From an uncultured Alphaproteobacteria bacterium (GTDB lineage Bacteria > Pseudomonadota > Alphaproteobacteria > Geminicoccales > Geminicoccaceae): a stretch of 39,431 nt of DNA. Under the pieces are notes generated by a model. That model ran no database searches. It saw nothing but the letters and a program-made list of their open reading frames with translations, and was not told where the DNA came from. The translations under genes and the position numbers were made by a program. The stretch is from contig CALBAK010000107.1 of NCBI GenBank assembly GCA_937926445.1, forward strand, positions 1 through 39,431, given 5' to 3'. Below, in pieces: positions 1 through 7,950 of the stretch (position 1 is its first letter; every line of letters starts with the position of its first letter).

Positions 1-1
1 C

Positions 2-1078
2 GGGCCCGAGGTCTACAGTCTCGAGGTGCCCTCCTGGCGGCAGGACGTCACGACCGAGGCCTGCATCGTCGAGGAGCTGGCGCGGCTGCACGGGTTCGAG
101 CGGATCCCGCCCGTGCCGGTCCAGAGGCTCGAGGCCGTGGCGGCGCCGGTTCTGGGCCCCGAGCAGCGACGGCGGACGGCGGTCCGCCGGGCGGTCGCGG
201 CACAGGGCCTCGCCGAGGCGGTCACCTGGTCCTTCGTCCCGCCCGAGCACGCCGAGCTGTTCGGCGGTGCGCCGGCGCGGATGGAGAACCCGCTGAGCTC
301 GGAGCTCTCCGCGCTGCGGCCCTCGCTCCTACCGGGCCTCTTGGCGGCGACCGCCCGCAACCTCGCCCGCAAGCAGGAGGAGGGGGCGATCTTCGAGCTC
401 GGCCCGCGCTATACCGGGGGGCGGCCGGGCGAGCAGGTCTGGACCGTGGCGGGTGTGCGCTGGGGCCGGGCGGCACCGCGCCATTGGGCGAGTCCGGAGC
501 GGCCGGTCGACGCGCTCGATGCCAAGGGCGACGCGCTCGCGGCCCTCTCCGCGGCCGGGATCCGGGTGGAGGCGGTGAGCACGGCCGGCGAGCCGCCCGC
601 CTGGTACCATCCCGGCCGGGCCGGTCGGCTCGTGCTCGGGCCCACCACCCTCGCCTGCTTCGGCGAGCTCCATCCGAAGGTGCTCGCGGCCTTCGACATC
701 GCTGCACCCGTGGTGGCCTTCGAGCTCGACCTCGACAGCCTGCCGAAACCCAAGCCCAGGACCGGAAAGGGCCGCCCGCCGCTCGAGGCTCTGCCCTACC
801 CGCCCGTGGATCGCGACTTCGCCTTCCTGGTCGACGCGGAGCTGCCGGCGCAGCGCCTGCTAGAGGCGGTACAGGGCGCGGAGAAGCGGCTCGTGCGCGA
901 GGTCCGGCTGTTCGACGTCTACACCGGCAAGGGCCTGCCCGAAGGGAAGAAGTCGCTTGCCGTGGCGGTCCGCCTGCAGGCAGCCGACCACACCCTCACC
1001 GAGGCCGAGATCGAGGGCGCGGCGCGTCGCATCGTGGTCGCGGTCGAGAAGACCTGCGGCGCGCAGCTGCGCCGCTGA
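2..1078 (+). CDS. pheT: Phenylalanine-tRNA ligase beta subunit, C-terminal part (5' end outside window)
   Basis: Cytoplasmic class II aminoacyl-tRNA synthetase subunit; with PheS it forms the alpha2-beta2 enzyme that charges tRNA-Phe. The frame is open from base 2, so the start lies upstream; about 358 codons are visible. The segment VPSWRQDVTTEACIVEELAR near the start matches the end of the B5 region of PheT. The catalytic-like core follows, and residues from about 260 onward (YPPVDRDFAFLVD ... VRLFDVYTGKGLPEGKKSLA) are the C-terminal ferredoxin-fold anticodon-binding (FDX-ACB) domain that ends every PheT. The stop at 1076-1078 gives a normal C terminus. pheS is expected just upstream outside the window (family knowledge, not seen). 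The convergent neighbour is a serine-glyoxylate aminotransferase. Identity is secure. Confidence 0.96.
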   Translation, partial: GPEVYSLEVPSWRQDVTTEACIVEELARLHGFERIPPVPVQRLEAVAAPVLGPEQRRRTAVRRAVAAQGLAEAVTWSFVPPEHAELFGGAPARMENPLSSELSALRPSLLPGLLAATARNLARKQEEGAIFELGPRYTGGRPGEQVWTVAGVRWGRAAPRHWASPERPVDALDAKGDALAALSAAGIRVEAVSTAGEPPAWYHPGRAGRLVLGPTTLACFGELHPKVLAAFDIAAPVVAFELDLDSLPKPKPRTGKGRPPLEALPYPPVDRDFAFLVDAELPAQRLLEAVQGAEKRLVREVRLFDVYTGKGLPEGKKSLAVAVRLQAADHTLTEAEIEGAARRIVVAVEKTCGAQLRR

Positions 1079-1103
1079 GCCGCCTCGCACGCTCGGCCAC
1101 CGC

Positions 1104-1122
1104 CGGTCGACGGGGTCGACCG
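1104..1122. terminator. GC hairpin between convergent genes (possible bidirectional terminator)
   Basis: CGGTCGAC, three G residues, then GTCGACCG form a perfect 8-bp inverted repeat 26 bases past the pheT stop and 80 bases past the end of the convergent aminotransferase gene. No T tract follows on either strand, so it is not a canonical intrinsic terminator. The position between convergent genes is the main argument. Confidence 0.35.
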
Positions 1123-1201
1123 CCACGGCTGCGCGAAGTCACCGACGTGGCGCCCGCTCTCGGGGCCACGGACCGGCGCCGCAGGGACGGAGCGAGCGGG
1201 G

Positions 1202-2398
1202 TCAGGCCGCCGCGCGGGCGCTCGTGAGCTCGCCGAGGAGAACGGCTTGCGCGGCCTCGAGGCCGCTCGCGCGCGGAAGGAGGCCGAACAGCCGCAGGCC
1301 CATCTCCACGCCCGCGAGCGTGGCGAGCAGCGTCAGGTCGTTGAGATCGCCCAGATGGCCGATCCGGAAGCAGCGGCCGGCGAGCTTGCCGAGCCCGGCG
1401 CCGAGGGACAGGTCGAAGCGGTCGAGGATCAGCGCTCGGAGCGTATCGGCATCCGCGCCCTCCGGCAGGAGCACGCCCGTGAGCGAGGCCGAGCGCTCGG
1501 CCGGCAGCCGTGCCACGATCTCGAGCCCCCAGGCCTCGACCGCCGCGCGGGTCGCCGCGGCGTGCCGCTCGTGGCGGGCGAAGACCCGCTCGAGGCCCTC
1601 CTCGTGCAGCATGGCGATCGCCTCGGCCAGACCGAAGAGCAGATTGGTGGCCGGCGTGTAGGGGAAGAAGCCCCGCCGGTTGGCCTCGAGCATCGCCGTC
1701 CAGTCGAAATAGCCGCGCGGCAGCCGGGCCGCGCGGTGTGCGGCGAGCGCCTTCTGCGAGACGGCGTTGAAGGAGAGGCCGGGCGGCAGCATCAGCCCCT
1801 TCTGCGAGCCGCCCACCGTGACGTCCACGCCCCATTCCTCGTGGCGATAGTCCATCGAGGCGAGCGAGCTGATCGTGTCGACCATGAAGAGGGCCGGATG
1901 GCCGGCCCGGTCGATCGCCCGACGGACGGCCGCGACGTCGCTCCTGACACCCGTCGAGGTCTCGTTGTGGACGATGCAGACGGCGGCGATCCGCCGGGTC
2001 CGGTCCTCGGCGAGCGCGGCCTCGATCGCTCGCGGGTCCACACCGCTGCGCCAGTCGCCCGGCAGGAGCACGGGATCGAGCCCGAGCCTCTTGGCGAGCT
2101 CGCACCAGAGAGTGGCGAAATGGCCGGTCTCGACCATGAGCACCCGATCGCCGGGGGCGAGCGTGTTGACGAGCGCCGCTTCCCAGGCACCGGTTCCCGA
2201 GGCCGGATAGATCACGACCGGCCCCGAGGTCCTGAAGATCGTCTTCAATCCCTCGAGGACGGTCCGCGCCAGTCTCTGGAACTCGGGCCCGCGATGGTCG
2301 ATCGTCGGCCGGTCGATCGCCCTGAGGATCCGGTCCGGGACGTTGGTGGGGCCGGGGATCTGGAGGAAATGGCGACCGGCGCGGCGGAGCTCGTTCAT
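1202..2398 (-). CDS. Serine-glyoxylate aminotransferase (class V PLP enzyme)
   Basis: Predicted to transfer the amino group of serine to glyoxylate, giving hydroxypyruvate and glycine, in the serine cycle or in glyoxylate/photorespiratory metabolism. Length is 398 aa, normal for the family. Visible marks are the N-terminal GRHFLQIPGPTNVPDRIL (residues 8-25), SGTGAWEAAL in the cofactor-phosphate region, VDTISSLASM (173-182), and the PLP-binding lysine in GGSQKGLMLPPG (Lys200). The ATG at 2398 was chosen because homology begins at once after it; the frame stays open upstream to 2464, but that extension is low-complexity. It diverges from the FAD/Fe-S dehydrogenase gene with about 140 bases between the chosen starts, so the two may share a regulatory region. 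A close alternative is alanine-glyoxylate transaminase; the sequence alone does not settle substrate preference. Confidence 0.9.
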   Translation of the reverse strand: MNELRRAGRHFLQIPGPTNVPDRILRAIDRPTIDHRGPEFQRLARTVLEGLKTIFRTSGPVVIYPASGTGAWEAALVNTLAPGDRVLMVETGHFATLWCELAKRLGLDPVLLPGDWRSGVDPRAIEAALAEDRTRRIAAVCIVHNETSTGVRSDVAAVRRAIDRAGHPALFMVDTISSLASMDYRHEEWGVDVTVGGSQKGLMLPPGLSFNAVSQKALAAHRAARLPRGYFDWTAMLEANRRGFFPYTPATNLLFGLAEAIAMLHEEGLERVFARHERHAAATRAAVEAWGLEIVARLPAERSASLTGVLLPEGADADTLRALILDRFDLSLGAGLGKLAGRCFRIGHLGDLNDLTLLATLAGVEMGLRLFGLLPRASGLEAAQAVLLGELTSARAAA

Positions 2399-2540
2399 GC
2401 TTCGGGTCCTCTCGATCGAGGGCGGGGGCGAGGCTCGCGCCCGACGGCCTCGGCCGTCAAGCACCGCTTCGAGCGGAACGGGTTGTCCGTCGGCCTGCGG
2501 CCGTGCGAACCTCGCGGACGCCTCGAGCGGACCTTCGGAC

Positions 2541-5453
2541 GTGGCGACGACGAGCCTTCGCCCCTCGCACAGTCGGATCGGTGACCCGGCGCTCGCCGCG
2601 CGACTGCGCCGCGAGCTCGAGGGCGAGGTGCTCTTCGCCCCGGCCGACCGGGCCCGCTACGCCACCGACGCCTCGATCTACCACATCGAGCCCGTGGGCG
2701 TGGTCTGCCCGCGGCATCGGACCGATCTCGAGGCGGCACTCGCGATCGCCCGCGAAGAAGGGGTTTCGGTGATCGCCCGGGGCGGCGGGACCTCGCAGGC
2801 CGGCCAGACGGTCGGCCGCTCCTTGATCCTCGATTGCTCGCGCTGGCTCACCGCCATCGACGAGCTCGACCTCGAGGCCCGCAGCGTGCGGGTCGAGCCC
2901 GGCGTGGTGCTCGACGAGCTGAACCGCTTCTTGAAGCCACACGGGCTCTTCTACCCGGTCGACGTGTCGACCGCCTCGCGCGCGACGATCGGCGGCATGA
3001 CCGCCAACAACGCCTGTGGTGCCCGCTCGCTCGCCTACGGCGTCTCGATCGACAATGTCCTTTCGATCGAAGCGGTTCTGGCGGACGGCTCGCGCGCCAC
3101 CTTCGGTCCCTCGTTGCCGGCCCCGGACGATGCCGGGCCGGCCGGGCGGATCGTCGCCGGACTGCGGGCGATCGCCCGGAACGTCGAAGGCGAGATCGCG
3201 GCACGCTGGCCGCGCACCGCCCGCCAGGTGGGCGGCTACGCGCTCGACCGGGTGGCACCCGACGGACCCTTCAACCCGGCCTCGATCCTGGTGGGCTCGG
3301 AAGGAACGCTGGCACTCTTCGAGCGGATCCGGCTCCGCCTCCATCCCCTGCCCCGCCACCGGGTGCTCGGGGTGTGCCACTTTCCCGACTTCGGCGCGGC
3401 CATGCGCGCCGCCCCGCAGCTCGTCGAGCTCCGCCCCACCTGCGTGGAGCTCGTCGACCGCACGATCCTCGAGCTCGCCCGCACCATTCCGGCCTTCGCC
3501 GATAGCCTCGAGCGCTTCGTCCGCGGCGCGCCCGACTGCCTGCTCCTCGTCGAGTTCGCGGGCGAGGAGCTCGCCCCGCTCGAGCGCGCGCTGGACCGGC
3601 TCGAGGAGGCGATGGGAGACCTCGGCCATCCGGACGCGCTGGTGCGGGCGACGAGCCCGGCGGTGCAGGCCGAGATCGCCGCGCTCAGGACGGCCGGGCT
3701 CAACATCGTCATGGCGATGCGCTCGGCCGGCAAGCCCGTCTCCTTCATCGAGGACTGTACTGTTCCGGTCGAACGGCTCGCGGAATACACGGCAGCCCTC
3801 GAGGAGCTCTTCGCCCGGCACGGCACCAAGGGCACCTGGTACGCCCATGCCGGGGCCGGCTGCCTGCACGTCCGGCCCGTCCTCAACCTGCGTCTCGAGA
3901 AGGACCGCAAAGCGCTTCGCGCGATCGCCGAACAAGCGGTCGAGCTCGTCCGCCGGATGAAGGGGACGCACTCGGGCGAGCACGGCGACGGCATCGTCCG
4001 CAGCGAATGGCACGAGCGGGTCTTCGGTCCCGCGCTCGTGCGCGCTTTCGAGGCCGTGAAGGACCTGTTCGACCCCACGGGCGTGCTAAACACCGCGCCT
4101 TCGAAGATCGTCCGCGCGCCGCGGATGGACACACCCGAGCTCTTGCGCTGGCGCGCCTCGGACCGGCCGATCGCGCTCTCGACCGCACTCGACTGGAGCC
4201 CTTGGGGCGGGCTCCTCGGTGCCGCCGAGATGTGCAACAACAACGGTGCCTGCCGGGCGCTCGCGAGCGGTGTGATGTGCCCCTCCTACCGCGTCACGCG
4301 CGAGGAGGCGCACGTCACCCGTGGCCGCGCCAATCTCTTGCGGGACGTGCTGCTCGGTCGGCTGGGACCGAACGGCGCCGGGTTCGAGGCGTTGGAGGCC
4401 GCGCTCGAGCTCTGCGTGAGCTGCAAGGCCTGCCGCCGCGAATGCCCGGCCGGCGTCGACATGGCGCGCATGAAGCTGGAGCTGCGCCACCGGCGCAGGC
4501 TTCGGCAGGGTCTGCGGGCGCGCGAGCGGCTGATCGCGACGCTGCCGCGCTGGGCGCCCTGGGCGCAGCGGCTGCGAGCCCTGCCGGCACTGCGCGACCG
4601 CATACCCCTGGTCGCCGACCTCTCCGAGCGGCTGTTGGGTCTCGCCCGGGAGCGGCCGCTGCCGCGCTTCTCCCCCACGCCCTGGCGGCCGCCGCCCGCC
4701 CGGCCGAACGGGGCCGAAACCCGCACGGTCGTGCTCTGGGCGGACACCTTCACGACCTGGTTCGAGCCCGACAACGCGGCCGCCGCGGCCCGCCTCCTGG
4801 AGCGCGCGGGCTTCCGCGTCGTCGACCCCACGCCCCCGGGCGAGCGGCCCCTGTGCTGCGGCCGGACCTACCTTTCGGCCGGGATGCTCGAGGAAGCGCG
4901 AGCCGAGCTCTCCCGCACGCTGCGGGCTCTCCGCCCCTGGTGGGAGGCCGGGGCCCGCGTGGTCGGCCTCGAACCTTCCTGCCTGTTGACCTTCCGCGAC
5001 GAGCTCGAAGCCCTTCTCCCGGACGCCGAGCGGGCCGGAGCGACCGGACCCGTCCTCCATCTGGCCGAGTTCCTTCTCGAAGAGCACCGGGCCGGCCGGC
5101 TCGACCTCGATCTGCGACCGCGCCCGGGCCGGGTGCTCGTCCACGGACACTGCCACGAGAAGGCTTTCGGTCTCTTCGCGAAGGTCGTGGATGCGCTGCG
5201 CCTGGTCCCGGGGCTCGAGCCGGTCCCGATCGACTCGAGCTGTTGCGGCATGGCCGGTGCCTTCGGCTACGAGGCCGAGCATCGCGCGATCTCGCGGGCG
5301 ATGGCGGAGGCGACGCTCCTGCCGGCGGTGCGCGCTGCGGCGAGCGATGTCGCGATCGTGGCCGACGGCACGAGCTGTCGGCAGCAGATTCGCGACGGGA
5401 CCGGGCGCGCGGCGGTGCACCTCGCGCGGCTGCTCGTGGAGGCGCTGCCGTGA
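2541..5453 (+). CDS. FAD-linked oxidoreductase with C-terminal Fe-S/CCG domains (D-2-hydroxyacid dehydrogenase, YdiJ/GlcD-GlcF type)
   Basis: About 970 aa. Order: PCMH-type FAD-binding domain (residues about 40-250; IARGGGTSQAGQTVG and GGMTANNACGARSLAYGV), FAD-oxidase C-terminal domain (to about 530; GTHSGEHGDGIVRSEW), a two-cluster Fe-S region (MCNNNGACRALASGVMCPSY at 564-583; CVSCKACRREC at 625-635), then two CCG domains (CCGRTY near 772; HGHCHEKAFG and SSCCGMAGAFGYE near 870-905). This is the fused GlcD-GlcF architecture of YdiJ-like enzymes that oxidise D-lactate, glycolate or D-2-hydroxyglutarate and pass electrons onward. The substrate cannot be read from sequence. The start is uncertain: GTG at 2541 is used, but ATG at 2397 (overlapping the divergent start) is also in frame; homology begins near 2585. 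The downstream gene overlaps by 4 bases (GTGA), implying co-translation. Confidence 0.88.
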   Translation: MATTSLRPSHSRIGDPALAARLRRELEGEVLFAPADRARYATDASIYHIEPVGVVCPRHRTDLEAALAIAREEGVSVIARGGGTSQAGQTVGRSLILDCSRWLTAIDELDLEARSVRVEPGVVLDELNRFLKPHGLFYPVDVSTASRATIGGMTANNACGARSLAYGVSIDNVLSIEAVLADGSRATFGPSLPAPDDAGPAGRIVAGLRAIARNVEGEIAARWPRTARQVGGYALDRVAPDGPFNPASILVGSEGTLALFERIRLRLHPLPRHRVLGVCHFPDFGAAMRAAPQLVELRPTCVELVDRTILELARTIPAFADSLERFVRGAPDCLLLVEFAGEELAPLERALDRLEEAMGDLGHPDALVRATSPAVQAEIAALRTAGLNIVMAMRSAGKPVSFIEDCTVPVERLAEYTAALEELFARHGTKGTWYAHAGAGCLHVRPVLNLRLEKDRKALRAIAEQAVELVRRMKGTHSGEHGDGIVRSEWHERVFGPALVRAFEAVKDLFDPTGVLNTAPSKIVRAPRMDTPELLRWRASDRPIALSTALDWSPWGGLLGAAEMCNNNGACRALASGVMCPSYRVTREEAHVTRGRANLLRDVLLGRLGPNGAGFEALEAALELCVSCKACRRECPAGVDMARMKLELRHRRRLRQGLRARERLIATLPRWAPWAQRLRALPALRDRIPLVADLSERLLGLARERPLPRFSPTPWRPPPARPNGAETRTVVLWADTFTTWFEPDNAAAAARLLERAGFRVVDPTPPGERPLCCGRTYLSAGMLEEARAELSRTLRALRPWWEAGARVVGLEPSCLLTFRDELEALLPDAERAGATGPVLHLAEFLLEEHRAGRLDLDLRPRPGRVLVHGHCHEKAFGLFAKVVDALRLVPGLEPVPIDSSCCGMAGAFGYEAEHRAISRAMAEATLLPAVRAAASDVAIVADGTSCRQQIRDGTGRAAVHLARLLVEALP

Positions 5454-6448
5454 GCCTCGGGATCCTCTCCCTCGCCTGCGGGGCCGATCTCGCCACCGCC
5501 GTGGCTGGCCGGCTCGGCCTCGCGCCGGTGCCGGTCGAGGAGCGGGGCTTCGAGGACGGCGAGCACAAGATCCGGCCCATGGCCGAGGTCCGCGGGCTCG
5601 ATCTCTACCTCCTCCAGCCGCTCTTCGGCGGCCCCGACCTCTCGGCCGACGAGAAGCTCCTCCGCACCCTCTTCCTCGCGGCGGCCCTGGTCGATCAGGG
5701 CGCGGCGCGGGTGACGCTCGTCGCCCCCTATCTCGCCTACGCCCGCAAGGACCGGCGCACCAAGCCCCGCGATCCGGTCTCGATTCGCTACCTCGCGCAG
5801 CTCGTCGAGGCGGTCGGAACGGCCCGGGTGGTGGCCCTCGACGTGCACAATCCGGCGGCCTTCGAGAACGCCTTCCGGATCGAGACCGTGCATCTCGAGG
5901 CGCGCGGCCTCTTCGTCCGTCGGCTCCTGCCTCAGCTCGCGGGCCGTGCGGTCGCCGTGGTCTCGCCCGATGCCGGCGGGGTCAAGCGGGCCGAGGCGCT
6001 GCGCCGCGACCTCGAGGCGGCCCTCGGCCGAGCCGTGCCGCTCGCGCTAATGGAGAAGCACCGGAGCGCCGGGGTGGTGAGCGGCGAGGCCTTCGCGGGC
6101 GAGGTCGAGGGCCGGGTGGCGATCCTGGTCGACGATCTCGTGAGCACGGGCGGGACCATGCTGCGCTGCGCCCGGGCCTGCCGCGAGCGCGGTGCGGCCG
6201 CGGTCCACACCGTCGCCACCCACGGCCTCTTCACGGGCGAAGCGGCCACAGCCGTGGCCGATCCCCTGATCGACGGCTGGCTCGTGACCGATTCCGTGCC
6301 ACCCTTTCGGCTGCCAGAGGCGCTCGCCCGAAGCCGGCTCGCGATCGAGCCCGTGGCCCCGCTGCTCGCCGAGGCGATCCGCCGGTTGCACGGGGGCGGT
6401 TCGATCGTGGATCTCGTGGCCGATCCGGCCGGAACGCTCGGAGCTTGA
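5450..6448 (+). CDS. Ribose-phosphate pyrophosphokinase-like protein (PRPP synthetase paralogue)
   Basis: 332 aa, close to the usual 310-320 of Prs. Predicted to make PRPP from ribose 5-phosphate and ATP, or a related pyrophosphoryl/phosphoribosyl reaction. Visible: FEDGEHKIRP near residue 33 (FxDGE of Prs), the flexible-loop region LAYARKDRRTKPRDPVSIRY (about 97-116), DVHNPAAFENAF in place of the typical DxHxxQxQGFF stretch, VVSPDAGGVKRAE (about 168-180), and the PRPP-binding loop LVDDLVSTGGTM (about 225-236). The GTG start at 5450 overlaps the preceding stop by 4 bases; the frame is open further upstream but that part lies inside the dehydrogenase gene. The divergence at DVHNP and the placement beside a hydrolase and a phosphoribosyltransferase suggest a specialised paralogue rather than the housekeeping prs (inference). 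Confidence 0.88.
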   Translation: MSLGILSLACGADLATAVAGRLGLAPVPVEERGFEDGEHKIRPMAEVRGLDLYLLQPLFGGPDLSADEKLLRTLFLAAALVDQGAARVTLVAPYLAYARKDRRTKPRDPVSIRYLAQLVEAVGTARVVALDVHNPAAFENAFRIETVHLEARGLFVRRLLPQLAGRAVAVVSPDAGGVKRAEALRRDLEAALGRAVPLALMEKHRSAGVVSGEAFAGEVEGRVAILVDDLVSTGGTMLRCARACRERGAAAVHTVATHGLFTGEAATAVADPLIDGWLVTDSVPPFRLPEALARSRLAIEPVAPLLAEAIRRLHGGGSIVDLVADPAGTLGA

Positions 6449-6450
6449 AG

Positions 6451-7107
6451 ATGGCGAGGCGGACGATGCGGCTCGAGATCGGTCCCACCCGGCTCGCGGG
6501 CGATCTCGTGATCCCCGAGCCGGCCCTGGGGCTCGTTCTCTTCGCGCACGGCAGCGGATCGAGCCGGGCGAGCCCGCGCAACCGGATGGTAGCGGGTGTG
6601 CTGCAGGAGGCCGGGCTCGCCACGCTCCTCTTCGACCTCCTGACACCCGAGGAGGCGCTCGACCGCGCCAACGTCTTCGACATCGAGCTCCTGGCCGGAA
6701 GGCTCCTCGAAGCCCTCGAGCGGGTGGCCGATGAGCCCGACCTGCGAGGGCTTCCGGTCGGCCTCTTCGGAGCCTCGACCGGGGCCGCGGCGGCACTCGT
6801 GGCGGCGGCCCGCTCGGCCGAGATCCGCGCCGTGGTCTCGCGCGGCGGCCGGCCCGATCTCGCCGGGGCGGCACTCGCCGCGGTGCGGGCCCCCACCCTC
6901 CTGATCGTGGGTGGCGAGGACCACCCCGTGCTCGAGCTCAACGAGGCGGCGGCACGGCGGCTCGCCGGCCCGCACCGGCTCGTGATCGTGCCGGGGGCCA
7001 CGCATCTCTTCGAGGAGCCGGGCGCGCTCGAACGGGTGGCCGTGCTCGCCCGCGACTTCCTGGTCGAACAACTTTCGACGACGCCGCCTGCGCGCGGCCG
7101 AGGGTGA
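6451..7107 (+). CDS. Small alpha/beta hydrolase, dienelactone hydrolase-like
   Basis: 218 aa, cytoplasmic (no signal or membrane segment). Visible alpha/beta-hydrolase marks: the [13 protein letters not shown] oxyanion-type turn (about residues 31-43), the nucleophile elbow GLFGASTGAAAA (about 104-115, Ser in GxSxG), Asp in IVGGEDHPVLEL (about 150-160) and the C-terminal catalytic His in PGATHLFEEPGALE (about 179-192). Residue FDLLTPEE near 60 is characteristic of the hydrolase half of proteins in which this domain is fused to a phosphoribosyltransferase. Here the two are separate genes: the next gene starts on the GTGA of this stop codon. ATG 6451 is two bases after the previous stop. The substrate is unknown. 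Confidence 0.85.
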   Translation: MARRTMRLEIGPTRLAGDLVIPEPALGLVLFAHGSGSSRASPRNRMVAGVLQEAGLATLLFDLLTPEEALDRANVFDIELLAGRLLEALERVADEPDLRGLPVGLFGASTGAAAALVAAARSAEIRAVVSRGGRPDLAGAALAAVRAPTLLIVGGEDHPVLELNEAAARRLAGPHRLVIVPGATHLFEEPGALERVAVLARDFLVEQLSTTPPARGRG

Positions 7108-7784
7108 GGAGGTCGCTCGTGTTCACCGATCGCACCGACGCCGGCCGTAGGCTCGCCGCCCGGCTCGGCCATCTCGCCGGCGCCGACCCGGTGGTTCTGG
7201 CACTGCCGCGCGGCGGCGTGCCGGTCGGCTTCGAGGTCGCCAAGGCGCTTCGAGCACCGCTCGACGTCCTGCTCGTGCGCAAGATCGGCGCACCCTTCCA
7301 GCCCGAGCTCGCCGCCGGTGCGGTGGTCGACGGTGCCGAGCCCGTGCTGGTCCGCAACGAGGAGGTGATCCGCGCCTACGGGATCGACCAGGACTGGATC
7401 GCCACGGAGGCCGCCCGCCAGCTCGCCGAGATCGAGCGGCGGCGGCGACTCTATTGCGGCGATCGACCGGCGCCGAGCCTGCGCGGCCGCACTGCGATCC
7501 TCGTCGACGACGGCATCGCCACGGGTACGACCGTCCGCGCCGCACTGCAGGCGCTCGCCAAGCTCGGTCCGCGCCGGCGGGTGCTCGCGGTACCGGTGGC
7601 GCCGCCCGATACGCTCGCCCGGCTCGCGCCGGAGGCCGAGGAGATCGTGGTCCTCGAGGAGCCCGAGTGGATGGCCGCGGTCGGCCAGTTCTACCGGGAT
7701 TTCACGCAGACGGAGGACGAGGAGGTCGTCCGCCTGCTGACCGACGCTCAGCGGTGGCTCGGCCAGGTCGAACATCGCCCATAA
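7104..7784 (+). CDS. Phosphoribosyltransferase (type I PRTase fold)
   Basis: 226 aa. The N-terminal FTDRTDAGRRLAARL and VLALPRGGVPVGFEVAKAL segments and the internal LDVLLVRKIGAPFQPELAAG are typical of the PRTase family commonly found fused to dienelactone-hydrolase-like or erythromycin-esterase-like domains. The PRPP loop is AILVDDGIATGTTVRAAL (about residues 132-149; DDGxxTG). The acceptor base or molecule is not evident. The GTG start at 7104 overlaps the hydrolase stop by 4 bases, so the three genes from 5450 form one translationally coupled unit: a PRPP maker, a hydrolase and a PRPP user. The stop at 7782-7784 is followed at once by an AT-rich dyad. Confidence 0.88.
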   Translation: MRRSLVFTDRTDAGRRLAARLGHLAGADPVVLALPRGGVPVGFEVAKALRAPLDVLLVRKIGAPFQPELAAGAVVDGAEPVLVRNEEVIRAYGIDQDWIATEAARQLAEIERRRRLYCGDRPAPSLRGRTAILVDDGIATGTTVRAALQALAKLGPRRRVLAVPVAPPDTLARLAPEAEEIVVLEEPEWMAAVGQFYRDFTQTEDEEVVRLLTDAQRWLGQVEHRP

Positions 7785-7789
7785 GTAGA

Positions 7790-7805
7790 TTTGTGACAAA
7801 TTTGT
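7790..7805. promoter_or_regulatory. AT-rich overlapping palindromes (operator-like)
   Basis: The 16 bases TTTGTGACAAATTTGT contain two overlapping perfect dyads: TTTGT-G-ACAAA (7790-7800) and ACAAATTTGT (7796-7805). They sit in a strikingly AT-rich island directly after the phosphoribosyltransferase stop and about 145 bases before the ATG of the GH94 membrane gene. The layout fits a repressor or activator site at the promoter of that gene. The binding protein is unknown. Confidence 0.4.
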
Positions 7806-7950
7806 AATCGGTTCGGTTGCATCCGGCGCCGAAATGAGCGAGACTCGTTCGGGTCTCGCTTGCCCCGGCAGGCGAGGCGCTGGTCCGGTCGCGCGCGCTG
7901 CGGCCGTCGACCCGGCCGCTGCGACGCCGCGTCGCGAGAGAGGAGCCGGC

